Shown: positions 36,361 to 47,997 of the stretch, one piece after another
Numbering within the stretch: the first letter of the stretch is position 1
Layout of the letters: each line of letters starts with the position of its first letter
Assembly: GCF_002865645.1 (NCBI RefSeq)
Contig: NW_020194677.1
Span: 248,001-312,000, forward strand
Origin: Hyaloscypha bicolor E
Lineage: Eukaryota > Ascomycota > Leotiomycetes > Helotiales > Hyaloscyphaceae
DNA: 64,000 nucleotides
Direction: 5' to 3'
Position numbers and translations under genes: made by a program
Notes under the pieces: generated by a model
Databases searched by the model: none
What the model saw: the letters and a program-made list of their open reading frames with translations, nothing else
What the model was told of the DNA's origin: nothing

Positions 36361-38780
36361 AATGATCTTCTTTTAGCATGAGTAAGGTTTTTATTTTTTA
36401 TAAAAATTTTTACTTCTAAATCTCTAATAATAAAAAAGTTAATAAGTAAAAAATAATATATAATTCCTAATTTAATTCTTTTTTATAATTCAATATTATA
36501 ATATAATATATTTAATAGTTTTAAATTACTTTACTAAATATTAAGTTTTAAATTATGAAATATAAGCTAATAAGTAATAAAAAACAAGAATTAATTAATA
36601 TTTCTAGTTCTAGTTTCAATTAAATATATAATAATATTTTATTTAAAAGTCTTTTAATAGTCTATTAATTCTAAAGGTTTATTCTTTATATCTTTAGCAA
36701 ATAAATAGGAATTAAGTAATAAAGATTTCGCTTTTTATTTTTAGAAAATAATTAAATAAGTAAGAAGAATTCTTATATTTATAAGTATTTCCTTATTAAT
36801 AATATTAAATACTATATAGATTTCCTTTAGAAATAAGCTTGAAATTCTATTAAAAAACTTTTGAATCTCTATTAAAAGACTATTAATCTAATACTAAATA
36901 TATAAAAAATAATAAGTAAAAATCTAATTATTTTAAAACCCTCTAGTTATAAATAAAAGATAATTTATTAGCTATATTCTATTAAACTACTAGCTAATTA
37001 GAACTAATTAGATATCTTTAGAATTAGTTTTAATTACCTTATTATTCTTATTTTTGAATTTATAAGCCTCTAAATTAAAGTTATTTATTTAAATAATAGA
37101 AGCTAGTAAAATATATTTTCTAAATATAAGAAATATTAAATTAGTATTAATATATATCTTATTAATATAATTAATAAGTTCTTATATAACCTTAAATAAA
37201 TAGTAGTTATACTTATAATTATAATAAAAAAGAGTATAAATAATTAGTAAATTATTATAAAAAGGTTAATTATTTAAGAATTATATCTTTTTAATTTATT
37301 AACTTTTTATTAATAACTCTAAATTAATTTAAACCCGAATTAATATTAGTTCAAGTATTATTACTTAATTATTAAAGAATAAGTAATTTCTTAATTAGAA
37401 ATAATATATTATTATACTTATACTTTTTAATTAAAATTTTAATAACTTTAGATTTCTATTTTAGTAATTATTAGCTTATAAATTATTATATATTTAAATA
37501 TTATTAAAACTTATAATAATATTCTTTTAAGCTAAATTAAACTTTCGAGAAGCCTTAATTATAAATCTAATAAATGCTTTTTTAAAATTAATTAAATAAT
37601 TAAAACTAGTATTATTAGTTTTAGCTAGAGCTTTATTATATACCAAAAAGAGCTTAATTAAATTAGTAACTAATTTCTCAATAAACTCGAATAGCTAATA
37701 AATAATTAGTAAATTAGTCTCGATTTATAAGAAAATCACAAATTAATATCTAAAGAAAAAGAAGTTATTTAATAATTATATTAATATGCTTTTCTTTTGA
37801 ATCGAGACTAATATAATAAGTATATTATTAATTATTATTTCTTTTTTCGAACTAGGAAATGTAATTATTTATTAATTATTAATAATTTTTTCTTTTAATA
37901 TTTAATAATAAAACTTATAAGAAATACTTATTAAACTTATTTTAAGTATAACTAATTTCAAGAACTAGTTCTAATAAATAAACTAATTAATGCCTATTTT
38001 TAAAGCTATATATGCTTTTTTATATATTATTTAATATTTTACTAGATATATAAAAGTACTAGTTCTAATTAGGCTACTAAATTCAATTAAATACTTGTTA
38101 TTATATATATTAAAATAACTTAGTATTTATTTAATAATATAATAAATCAAATTTCGAGCTATAAATAATATTTAAAATATAATTATTTTTAATTAATTTT
38201 AATTTTCTCTAAATCTTTTATAATATTATAAGCTATATTTATTATAATTATTTTTAGTAATTTCTTATATAATTATATAAATTTAAATTTACTTATTATT
38301 TTATATATATTTGTTTTTAGTATTCTATTATAATTTCTCTTTTATATTTCTTTTTATAAATAAAAGCTCTTATATTATTTTTAAAGACTATTTTTAAATA
38401 TTAAATTATATAATATATTACTTTTTTTTAATAAAGTTTAAGTATTATTATAGTTATAATACTCGATCTTTATTTATATATATATTTATTATTAATTTAG
38501 CTTTATAAAGCCTTTTATTTAATTATATAATATTTTATTAAAGTTATTAAAGTTATTAAAAATAGTAAATTTAAAGAAAGAATATATTATACGGAAAATT
38601 GAAATCAGAAGTATTAAAGAAGAAGAATAATTCATTATATTATAACTAGTTTTCTAATATAGGGGAAATTTAGAGAACTAGTAGCTAAAAGTACTAGATA
38701 AGAAGATAATTATAATACTACTAAAATTAATAAAATTTATGAATTAGTTATATTATAATTAATAATTCAAAGTAATAGTT
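36361..38780. repeat. Second AT-rich RIP block
   Basis: About 2.4 kb, extremely AT-rich with sharp borders on both sides. Stops in all frames and no motif I can name. It lies between the decayed region and the HET pseudogene and probably represents another RIP-mutated transposon. Confidence 0.65.
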
Positions 38781-38837
38781 TTTTGCGTAAGCGGGAAGTG
38801 GGTTTGGGTAATAATTAGCGGGTAAACCCTTCTAGCA

Positions 38838-40546
38838 ATGGCGCTGGAAAATGCGGCAGAATTAAGCTTATCGGATCTGAAACCTTACGTTCGATCCATC
38901 TGTCCGGAGACAGTTCGAACGGCTGAAGGCAAAATCCCCCTCACCGTCTCACTGCACAGTGCACTGCAAAGCGTTAGAGATAAAGAGCACCCAGCTATGC
39001 TGTGGGCGGATGCAATCTGCATTGACCAGGACAAGAAACTCGAAAAGAGTATTCAAATACGCTTGATGCGGACCATCTTCCAGTCTGCTGAAGGAGTCAT
39101 TGCTTGGCTTGGTGAAGAAATACACAACAGCCACCAGGCTATTGAGGAACTTTTAAAGATCAGGGTGATATCTTTGAAGCCACATATCTGGCCCGAAGGT
39201 TTGCCAGCTATCCCAGTGTCCTGGGGCGGCAGAGACATTCCTAGCTTGCGCGATAGTACCTGGAAAGATATTGATCTGTTACTGAGCCGGAATTGGTTCA
39301 GACGCTCCTGGATTGTCCAAGAGCTTATTCTTGCCTCAAATATTATGGTCAATTGCGGCAGATGATCCCTGAACTGGGATGACTTATTCGAAGGCCTGAA
39401 AATTTGCCGGGACAAGCTGCAATCAGAGGTGCAAATCAATTCAGATCAAGGCCATGTCCTCACCCACGGTGATCCGGCATATGCACTTGGACTCACGAGA
39501 GAGTCTAGAATCAAGTTCAATGACGCTATATTTGGCCGTAAATACCATTTGCTGGAATTTCTGGACCTTTTCGCATATACACAGGCTTCAGAGGAGCGTG
39601 ATAAGATATTTGCTTTGCTCGGACTGGCTACAGACTGTTCTGGAGAAGTATTTGACCCAGACTACGGGTCTCCACTGGAGGATGTCGTTTGTCGATACGC
39701 CAGCGAGTTTGTGCGCAGAGGACGAGCACTTGATCTATTACACAGGGCTGGAACTTCTAAGGCATACCCCTTCTGTTCGTGGATCCCGTTCTGGACTCGT
39801 GGAAATTTCCCCCAGGCGGTCTCTTCCTGGCGGGGTAAGAGAGAGGAAATTTCTCTGCAGGAGGAAAGCGTGCAACTCGGGCTCAAGTACTGCCGACCAA
39901 GAAGTTTGTACTATCAGTGCGTGGCTTTTCTTTCGACACCATTTTACGAATGAACGATATAAGAACTGATAGAAAGGATATTGTCTCGTTTGTTAACTCT
40001 ATCTACTCTTTGGTGGAGCCATTGAAGTCCTATCCCACCGGCGAATCTCGTCACGATCTAAAGTGGAAGCTACCCATCGGTAATGCAGGTAGACCGTACT
40101 TTGAACCGCCAAATCAATATCTCATTCCTCGGGACATAATAGCAGGAGACACCACACTGGGAGACTGGCCGCCTGACTTGGGAAAGAACATATCCATGAT
40201 CAGCTCAAAGCAGGATATAATAAACTTCTGCAAGAAGCCCCATAACCTGCGAGAACTGACATGGAATTATTGGAACACGGCTGCTGCATTCGCCAAGAGG
40301 ATTTCGAATGGTACATTTTGCATAACGAAGATGGGGTATGTTGGCATAGTGCCTGGTGATTCACGAGTCGGTGATGAAGTGTGTGTTTTGGGTGGAGCTG
40401 CAGTGCCATTTGTGCTTCGGAAAAACCAAGCAACAGAGGAGGAGACAGAGTACCAACTGATTGGCGAAGGCTATATTCACGGAATCATGTGTGGCGAGGC
40501 ACTTGGCTTCAAACATACCCCAGAGCTGGATTTTCATATGGTTTAG
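38838..40546 (+). pseudogene. HET-domain (heterokaryon incompatibility) gene, broken
   Basis: HET-domain proteins trigger programmed cell death after fusion of incompatible fungal cells. The frame reads PAMLWADAICIDQ, then FQSAEGVIAWLGEE, NWFRRSWIVQE, NIMVNCGR, RDKIFALLGLATD and, near the end, GYVGIVPGDSRVGDEVCVLG, the usual end of this family. Breaks: a TGA at 39,363-39,365 stands where WSLNWDDL is expected (TGG to TGA, a RIP-type change). At about 39,837-39,846 the frame shifts by two bases in an AGAGAG run. The usual domain start (YEALSYVWG-like) is missing; the first Met lies about 60 bp after the AT block, so the 5' end was probably lost. Without the two breaks the remaining frame runs to the TAG at 40,544-40,546. 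Confidence 0.88.
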
Positions 40547-41865
40547 GCGTCAGGATGGAGAGAAAGATTCTCTGCAGCTTCTTCATAACAATAGCTTCCT
40601 TCAAGCTTTTGAAACTGTGCGAGGCAAGTGGGGAGTATTTAAAGTGGAGATACATATATGACAGTTCCCAATGGGCAGTGGCCGGGCACAAGCTGTGGAG
40701 AAAATGACCAATCTTCGATCACCAAGTGGCTCATTCTCGCCCGAGGCGGAGAAGTGTATCTGGCAAGCCGTTTTGGGACTCTAGAAATTACGTCTCTATT
40801 TAAAAGTGGGTTATATAGGGCACAGCCCCTGATTTTTAATATAATATCTATAATATTCAAGAAATCAAGGCTAATAGTCTAGCAGATTATAAAAGTAAGA
40901 TATATAGTAATCAAATATATTATAACTTAGTAATATTACTAGCTAAATAATTACTTTATTTATATTAATTAATTAAAAAGCTTTTAGAGGCTCTTTAAGA
41001 TACTATTATAAGTAATAGACATGCTTGGTAATATTTTACTCTGAAATATTTTATAGAACATTCTAGCTTGTATTAATAAGTATTAGGTAATACTAGTATT
41101 AAAATATTTCAATTATTCTAAAATAGTAGAAATAGTATAAAAATAATAGAAGTAAGTAAATCTATTACTATTTCTTTTGCTATAGCTTTCTTTCTTGCTT
41201 TTTACTTATTTATATAATTAATTTATATTAAATATATCCTTAAAATGTTTTCTTTAATTAAATTAAACTATTTTCTTATATTATTCGAAATAGTAATATC
41301 TTTTATAAATTATTAAAAAAAGACTTTCACGATTTAGAAGTATTCTTATTATATATTACTTAATAAAAATAAAGATTTACTTTATTATATATATTATTAA
41401 TTAGACTCTTTCTTATTATTATATAATATTACTATTATAAGAAATCTTAGAAAGTATATTTAAAGGTATTATTTACTTATTTCTCGTAAGCCTATTAATT
41501 CTAAGAACTAAGAGAAAGTTACTTAATAAATTCAAGGGCTTTCTTATTAAGCTTAAATACTTGAGAATATAAAGAAGTTTATTTTATAAATTCTTGAATA
41601 ATAAATTAATTAAAAAGTTCTTATAAAAGCCTCAATTACTTTTATTATTATATGAAACATTTCTTATAATATAGTAAAATAGCTAGAGTTCTATATATTT
41701 TACTAGGTCTTAGATAAAGCTTATAAAAGCATACTTCTTACCACTTACTTTACTACTTTTATTAAGGTTAAAGAATCCTGGATTTAATATAAGGATACTA
41801 TATACTAGTGCTGAGCAGCACATTGTGAATCTGCCTTAACCTGTGGGAGTGTGCTCAAAAGACTT
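40547..41865. repeat. Third AT-rich block and flanks
   Basis: About 300 bp of balanced sequence, then from about 40,840 to 41,800 an AT-rich RIP-like block with no gene. The balanced sequence after 41,810 leads into the 3' end of the RNase H gene. Confidence 0.6.
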
Positions 41866-41897
41866 CATTGCAGGACTTTTCAAGGAACCGGTCCATT

Positions 41898-42978
41898 TCA
41901 AGTTCCCAGCCTGACTTCATGCGATGCTTCTTTTGCGAGACTATCTGCCTCCTCATTTTCCTCCCTGCGCACGAGATAGTAAGCAACCTGAACTCCAACC
42001 ACACTGAGCTTCTCAACTTCGCCTCTCAATTTCAAGAATTCGGCAGAATTTTCAACCACTTTGCCAACCTTGTTAATGAGTACACCTTCCTTATTCTCAT
42101 TCCAGTTCGCGAAGTTTCGGCACATTCCTTCGACGAGGTAACCTGGATTTAAAGAGATTAGCATCTAAGACGAACGAGCAATTTGAACAGAACGAGGTGC
42201 TTGAAAGGTACGCACTGGAGTCAGTAACAACAACGAGTCTGAGATGCATAATATCAGAGACTGTACGAGGGTCGTGACCACCTTTGGCCTCTTTGACCAT
42301 GATCCGACGAGCAGGGAGGATTTGGAGTCGAACGATCTCTAAGGCATGGGCAGCAGCGGTGAGTTCTGCTTTCTGACTGGTGGGGACCTGTGGGCCTGGA
42401 AGGCGTTCTCCAATGTTAAATTTGGAGCTGGGACCAAAAAAGCAACCGATTCCACCACGCGCGTCACGAGTTCCATTGCCAGAGCAAGCGCCGTCAGTGA
42501 AAACAAGTAGCGATCGACGTGTGCCACTATATTCATGAGAGTAACTATGGTGGGAGGGGTGATTTCGAGCTGCTGCTTCACCTCTCTCTCCAACCAACCA
42601 AGTGAGCTGACAAATTGTGCAGTGGTAGGTCTGTATGCTGGGCAGTGGCAGTGGCTTCGGAGGATTGTCGTAATCTTTCTTGATTTTATAGGTGTTTGCT
42701 GGGCCTAGAACTTGCTCGTCCCATTGCGGCATGAATCTTGCCATGCATCCTCCGAGCACAAATACACGTTCATCCTCTCCATCGTCCTCTGTATCTTCCT
42801 CGCCGAAATCGAGGTCGTCGCGATAGTCATCGATCACATAGGGGTCGTCTTCATCGGATTCACCATATGCGAAATCTACACAGCAGATATCGCATCGTCT
42901 GAGGCGATGATCGAAACAGACCGTCTTTCCGTTTGACAGCTGGTGGATCAGTTGCTTAGGAGGTGCTGGGAGAGACAT
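41898..42978 (-). CDS. RNase H-domain protein
   Basis: A 335-aa protein with a C-terminal RNase H fold, which in active members cuts RNA in RNA/DNA hybrids. Exons 42,978-42,216 and 42,142-41,898 with a 73-nt GT-AG intron. The four catalytic acidic residues are visible: D162 in FTDGACSGNG, E205 in QKAELTAA, D253 in VVTDSSYLV (across the junction) and D321 in ENEEADSLAKEA. The N-terminal 150 residues have CFDHRLRRCDICC and YHCTICQLTW, which may bind zinc, and an acidic stretch (DEDD...DDGEDE). This is not the standard RNase H1 layout with a hybrid-binding domain, so the role may be a fungal-specific one. The Met at 42,978 is the first in frame. Confidence 0.9.
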
Positions 42979-44656
42979 CTTTGCAACTCTAAAGAGTCGA
43001 GGGCAAGCTTAGAAAGTAACGAATTGTTTATTTAGAAAAGATGGAACGAGGAGGTTGAAAGTCAGCTGCGATGAGACCCGGTTGGTTGATTTCGACTGGA
43101 GGAGAGGTAGGGTCCAGAGGACTTGATTTCTAAGAAGCTACGATTTCAGGGTTCCTTAAATAATCGCTCGCTCCTAGCGCTTCGCTTAGAACCACGCTAA
43201 CCCCTCACAGCGACAAACGAGAAAGAATCCTAGTCTCGGTTATCTGGTCAGTGAAGATCCTCAGATGAAATAGGCAGAAGTGAACCAAGTACCAGGTTGA
43301 CGAATTACCAGGTGTAATTCGCGTTACATAGGAACAGAGGAGATTTCTAGAATTGTAATTATTTCTAGAAGAGAAGCGTGTAGCTCGCAGAAGCTTGGGA
43401 GCGAGGCTAAATACTCCTTAGCGCCATAATTAAGCGAAATGTGTGCCTAAGGCTCAAGCGAATTTTCCCCCTCACATCAGTGTCATCACGTGAATGGATC
43501 CTTGAAGGAAGGTGTAGCTAAGAGACTTTGCAGGCAAGGGTTAAGGCCTAGTAGTAGAACCAAATGATTATGTAGAAATTTCCCTGCTGATTGAGGGCTG
43601 AGTGAGGGCTGAGTGAGGAATTGATTTGAGCGAGGAAAGGTTGATTATTTTGGTAAGGGTCTACGCTGGAGCTCCGGGTTCGCTTCATTAAAAAGTCCTC
43701 TCCTTACACTAGAAGTGATCAACCACAACAGATATGCATTTCTCCGAGCTCTCCGGGGGAAATTTGATGCGGCTTCTTGGCAGGGATCCCTCGAGCCTTG
43801 GCAATGTGGGGTCTGGAGCTGTTGATTCGCCGAAGAAAAAGGGGAAGCAAGCGCAGGATCAGCCAGCCGCAGCAACATTTAACCTTTATTTTTAGCCTCT
43901 TCAGCCTCGAGGCCGCTTCTCACTTGATGCAGGCCGATTTGGGTTTCATCTCGTCTATTAATTAGAACTTTCCGTCTTGGCCTTCGGGATTTGTCTTGCT
44001 TTCCATACGCACAAATGTTCCTCATCTCCAGATCGACCAAGGGGATCGCGTAGAGCCCGTACTCTTTAGCGGAGTTGTGGCAGCAGCAAACCACAGATCT
44101 TTGGAGTCTAGGGTATAATGTGCAGGTCTCCGGGGTAGCCTGGCTGTCAGGAACTCGTCAGTAACCGCCCGCTTCCCGCGTGACCACACGGTCTAATCCT
44201 TCTAGCTTTCAGTTTGCCTCGATTGTGTAATTCAAGGTATGTGTTGAGAAATCCACTTTCTTGGCACGGGATAACCATTTCAACTCATACCTTTGGCAGA
44301 TGCTCGTTGTGTGTTTAATAGCTTTCCATTGGACAGGTTGATCTCCTTTCTCTTGGCTCAGGAACACCCACTTTTACTCATTCCTTTGGCACAGGGTCGA
44401 GTAGTGCTCGATAGCTTTCAATTGGATAGATTTACTTCTTTTACTCTAAATCCTACGTCCTTTGGCAAGTCTTCCCAAACTCAATTTTTCTATCTTGAGA
44501 TGCTTCAGAGACAGGAAACGGTCTAACTGATGACCCGTCACTGAAATAGCACGAAGCTACTTTGAAATAGGCAACTTGAATGAGCGACGGAGTAAGGGTT
44601 GGCGAAAAATCCGTTCTTTTGCGGGAGGCGGTTGTGAATAGGGCTCTGAAAAAAAT
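42979..44656. other. Intergenic region without a supported gene
   Basis: Balanced composition. Open stretches are short and resemble no family. Near 43,585 a GGGCTGAGTGA word is repeated. Between about 44,290 and 44,460 two related blocks about 95 bp apart both carry CTTTGGCA, AGCTTTC and ATTGGA, a weak tandem duplication. A CACGTG is at 43,487-43,492. Confidence 0.45.
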
Positions 44657-44657
44657 C

Positions 44658-44664
44658 TATAAAG
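44658..44664 (+). promoter_or_regulatory. TATA box of the small secreted protein gene
   Basis: TATAAAG lies 127 bp before the start codon at 44,791 and is followed by a CT-rich, AT-poor leader with several CATC words, as in fungal promoters. No other TATA-like word lies closer. Confidence 0.5.
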
Positions 44665-44790
44665 AGCCAGCTTTCCACCTCCAAACATCATCCACCATCT
44701 CATCAAGACATTTTCTAGACACATTAATCCCCTCTGCTTCATACCATCAACCGCCATATTCAACTCCTCAGTCCCACTTCCCATTGCATT

Positions 44791-45407
44791 ATGAGGTTCT
44801 CAATCATCATCCAAGCCGTCGCCCTGGCACTCTTTAGCCACCTGGTTTATGCCACTGCCATAGACACACGTGCTGTTGCGGGTACAAACCAAGCCCAAAA
44901 CTTCGAAGACCTGATTGCCTATCAACTCCCAGACGGCCGTCGCAGAATTGGATTTCTATGACAACGGCGCTTTGGAAGGTTATGCTATTGAAACTGATGC
45001 TGGAGGCAAGTCTCTCAGCTCACCCTAATTTCAATTCTCTCTTGGTTTTAACTCAACTACCAGCTACTTTCTGCGATGTCGATGGGACTGAGGTCGATCT
45101 CGATGATGTCCCTCTCAATAAACGTATCTCAAAATGGAGACTTGCACTCAAGTTTGCAAAGTTGATTGCTAAATGGGTATTGGAAAATGATCGATATATT
45201 GATGGAAAATCGATATATTGGAAGTTGACAGTCTGTAGAATAACCAGATACAAGAGAGTGAAGTCTAAAAGTAAAGGAGAAAGTGTCCAAAGTAAGGGTC
45301 TTTATCCCCATTACTTATTGGCGATATCGGTAATGCCGAGCCCGCTTTCTCCGATACATTATAAATCAGCTGATAAATCTAAAGTAATCAAAATGACGAT
45401 ATACTAG
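44791..45407 (+). CDS. Small secreted protein, unknown (effector candidate)
   Basis: Starts MRFSIIIQAVALALFSHLVY, a clear signal peptide, so the product is probably secreted. Model: exons 44,791-44,881, 44,946-45,005 and 45,064-45,407, giving 164 aa. The first intron is GT-AG (64 nt). The second begins GCAAGT, a good GC-AG donor, and ends CCAG; both keep frame. The mature protein has LDFYDNGALEGYAIETDAG, then ATFCDVDGTEVDLDDVPLN and a basic amphipathic stretch (WRLALKFAKLIAKWVLEN). The last 70 residues are Lys/Ser-rich and follow a duplicated ATCGATATATTG, so the true end may have been changed by an insertion. I do not recognise a family. Without splicing, the frame would stop early. Confidence 0.55.
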
Positions 45408-45570
45408 CAAGCTTGGTAAGCTCAGCGAGTGACGCATGACAAATGAGAGTGGAGAACCCTAAATTAGTGGTTGAACTTGGTGCTGGAAGGATTGGTAAGC
45501 TAGCTAAGGTAGTGCACAAATTCAACAACTTTTATATTTATTATTCTCGAAAACTCCTGAAATTATTATA

Positions 45571-46050
45571 ATGGCTAGTAATTATAAGAATATATTAAGT
45601 AGTATACCGGGCCTAATAACAGATCCCCAGCTAAATCAATTAATAGCCCCTCACTACTGGTTTGCTTCTAATAACAAAGCAGTAGTTATGGGCTTATACG
45701 GAATTTCCGGATCCGGTAAAACGTTTCTACTAAACTAGCTCAAGCAAGAATTCGGGCAAGAGCATTTCGAGTTCTATAATAGTGCGAAGATAATTACTAA
45801 TCTTGTTTCCGGTAGACTCGACGCATTCCAGAAACTGGGAAAGCAAGATAAGGTATATTGGCGCCAGTTTACTATTGATATAATCGGAAAGGAATGTGCC
45901 GATAGCGGGCGATGCAGTTGTAGCTGGACACTTATATTCTGGCCCGAGCAGGCAGAAACTGGACAGCCAGTGTATACTAGAAATGACTTGGACACATTCA
46001 CGCACATCCTCTACTTGGATGTGAACTTTCATTGGCGAGATATCGTGTGG
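45571..46050 (+). pseudogene. P-loop ATPase/kinase-like pseudogene
   Basis: The frame starts MASNYKNILSSIPGL and has a Walker A box, GLYGISGSGKTFLL. The next codons are N then TAG (45,736-45,738), where Gln is expected (CAG to TAG). The frame continues LKQEFGQEHFEFYNSAKI, RLDAFQKLGKQDKVYWRQF, DIIGKECADSGR. Near 45,911-45,935 it slips by one base and back: AVVAGHL is readable in a neighbouring frame. It then reads FWPEQAETGQPVYTRNDL, LDTFTHILYLDV. The last residues are followed by unrelated sequence. It resembles fungal AAA-domain proteins with an adenylate-kinase-like ATP site. The 3' half of the gene is absent. Non-functional. Confidence 0.75.
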
Positions 46051-46376
46051 TTTGCGATGGAGTTAGAAGCATCGAGGAGTTCTTGCGTTGAGCCCACAAT
46101 GCCATCCTTTCTAAGTCCTTCGAGTCTTTGTGACTGCTGCTCCTTTCTATTGTCCTCTTTACAGTGTCGGGCTTCTTCAAAACCCGACCCTGAGTCCCTG
46201 AGCCACCAAATTCTATCTTCATAGTGGGAAACATTATCTTCTACCACCCTACACGGGGGCATGGGGATATCGTCGCCGAAAACTGGTTGCAGTTGTAAGG
46301 TCAAGTAAACCAGCACTGCAGTAATGAAATTTGAAGCTGTTAGCCACTCGAAAACGTTTCTGCCTGGCATCCGCAT
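46029..46376 (-). CDS. Hypothetical protein with one membrane segment
   Basis: A 115-aa frame starting MRMPGRNVFEWLTASNFITA with a hydrophobic stretch (NFITAVLVYLTLQLQPVF), then a charged, coding-like tail (RKEQQSQRLEGLRKDG). It overlaps the end of the P-loop pseudogene on the other strand by about 20 bp. No family recognised. It may be a real small gene or a chance frame. Confidence 0.3.
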   Translation of the reverse strand: MRMPGRNVFEWLTASNFITAVLVYLTLQLQPVFGDDIPMPPCRVVEDNVSHYEDRIWWLRDSGSGFEEARHCKEDNRKEQQSQRLEGLRKDGIVGSTQELLDASNSIANHTISRQ

Positions 46377-46751
46377 AGTGGCCGTATTCTCTAGCTCTTG
46401 TTCCCGAACAATTATGTCCCTGAATAATTAAAAAGTCTAGTCGCCAATGTTGACAGCACAAAAAACAAGGCAATTTGAACCCGCTTTCTGGGATACCTGC
46501 CTTTATCGGAAAATTGCTCCAAGTCTCTATCTGATGTGATAGGTTCTATTTGACAGGGTGTGACAAAAGAAAGGCCGCTGTATGCAGCATATCTGCATAT
46601 CAGCAGGGAATGAATTAGTGCTGAGCTCAGCCGGCAAAATGTTCTTAAGAGATGGTGTGCAACTTCAGACTCATATTCAAGACAAATATATTTCCAAAGT
46701 TCCCCTTCTTCACTCATTGCACTGCGCCTTCTTTTATTGTTTCCAGGGATC

Positions 46752-47549
46752 ATGGTCTCAATCGGTCTACCCTCCGGCGTTATTTTACGGCTTGCTACAA
46801 TCAAAGACGTCCCTCGAACGAGCGCCGTTGCAACAGCAGGCTTCTTCTATTCGCCAGCTTTTGAGTGGGAGCGAAGATATCACGCTCAATATCCCGAAGA
46901 TACCATCAAATCATTTGCGAAAAGATTTGCGGACATCATCCGAGACCCAGAATTTATTCTAGGTGTTGTTGAAGATTCGTACCAACCGGATGAGAACAGC
47001 AAGACTGGAGCCACAATAGTGACAAACCAAGGCGAGAAGGCTTTCCAAGCTGGAGACTCAGTGATCGTTGGATTTGCGGCTTGGAAATTGCCCCCTGGGT
47101 CGAAATACATTGGGCAATTCATGGATCATGAGGATTTGGCAGCAGACAACAGGCCAGTGTTTGACGGAGGTCTTGGCAGAGACAAATATATGCCAGGTTC
47201 TCCTGTTTATGAAGCCGTGTCTGCGCAAGAAGAGAAGTCAGACGTTCTTTTCTTCCGAAGCGATGGCGGGGATGCTGATATTTTGAACAGGCACTTTCAA
47301 GGCCGTATGGTCATTGAATTAGTAGCTATACATCCAGCGTACTGGCGTCGTGGTCATGCAAGGTCATTGTTGAGTTGGGGCATTGCAGTTGCAGAGAGTG
47401 AGGAGGTCAAAACAGGTGTTGTTGCTAACACCCGTGGGTTGGGTTTGTATCTTTCGATGGGTTTCAAGGAAGTTTTGAGGTTTAGTATTCAAGATGAGGA
47501 CGAGCCCCCTAATGTAATCTCCGGAATACTCTTGAAGTATCCTGATTGA
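46752..47549 (+). CDS. GNAT-family N-acetyltransferase
   Basis: A 265-aa cytosolic enzyme that transfers acetyl from acetyl-CoA to an amine; the substrate is unknown. The acetyl-CoA-binding motif A is clear: VIELVAIHPAYWRRGHARSL, with RRGHAR as the Q/RxxGxG/A loop, followed by VVANTRGLGLYLSMGFKEV (motif B). The N-terminal part, ILRLATIKDVPRTSAVATAG, fits the start of the domain, and a long insert of about 80 residues lies before motif A (as in many fungal members). No intron. The start MVSIGLPSG is chosen because the upstream in-frame Met (46,737) adds only MFPGI and the context is weaker. The stop is TGA at 47,547-47,549. Confidence 0.9.
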   Translation: MVSIGLPSGVILRLATIKDVPRTSAVATAGFFYSPAFEWERRYHAQYPEDTIKSFAKRFADIIRDPEFILGVVEDSYQPDENSKTGATIVTNQGEKAFQAGDSVIVGFAAWKLPPGSKYIGQFMDHEDLAADNRPVFDGGLGRDKYMPGSPVYEAVSAQEEKSDVLFFRSDGGDADILNRHFQGRMVIELVAIHPAYWRRGHARSLLSWGIAVAESEEVKTGVVANTRGLGLYLSMGFKEVLRFSIQDEDEPPNVISGILLKYPD

Positions 47550-47997
47550 AGAAGGAATGTATAGAGGAGGACATTTACCACGTGAGGGTATAGAAAGTTG
47601 CAATATGCAAGAGCTACCGGGGTTGCTGATAATCAGATTTATGGATCAACAATCCGGTGCCATTTTTCTTTCGCTGGCATACCTACGTCTTAGGAACGTT
47701 CAATGCATAGAATTCCGTTCAATATGCAAGTAAGCCGATGAACTGCTTCAGGTACCGTGAAAATCACCCAAAATAAAGAAACTCAACAATTGACTTTGGG
47801 TATCTCGAGACAAAAAGCAGTTTAATTTCCTTTCTTCATTGTCGTGCGAGTACCGGGACCCGCAAAGCCTTTCTAAGACCTCACTTCGTTTGTTTAGCAC
47901 GTGCCTCCAAACAGTGTTGGTGCTTCTTAGGCTCTTGGGATTCGATATCTGATATGCCTTTCACGCGATCATTGCCCTTAATAGCATACCATGACGC
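47550..47997. other. Intergenic region, convergent genes
   Basis: 3' regions of the GNAT gene (plus) and the F-box-like gene (minus). A CACGTG lies at 47,579-47,584. I see no gene. Confidence 0.5.

Noticed and set aside
39835..39860. A 26-nt intron in the HET gene
   Set aside because: It starts GT and ends CAG and would restore the frame, but it is shorter than the introns seen elsewhere here (about 45-75 nt). A two-base slip in AGAGAG explains it better.
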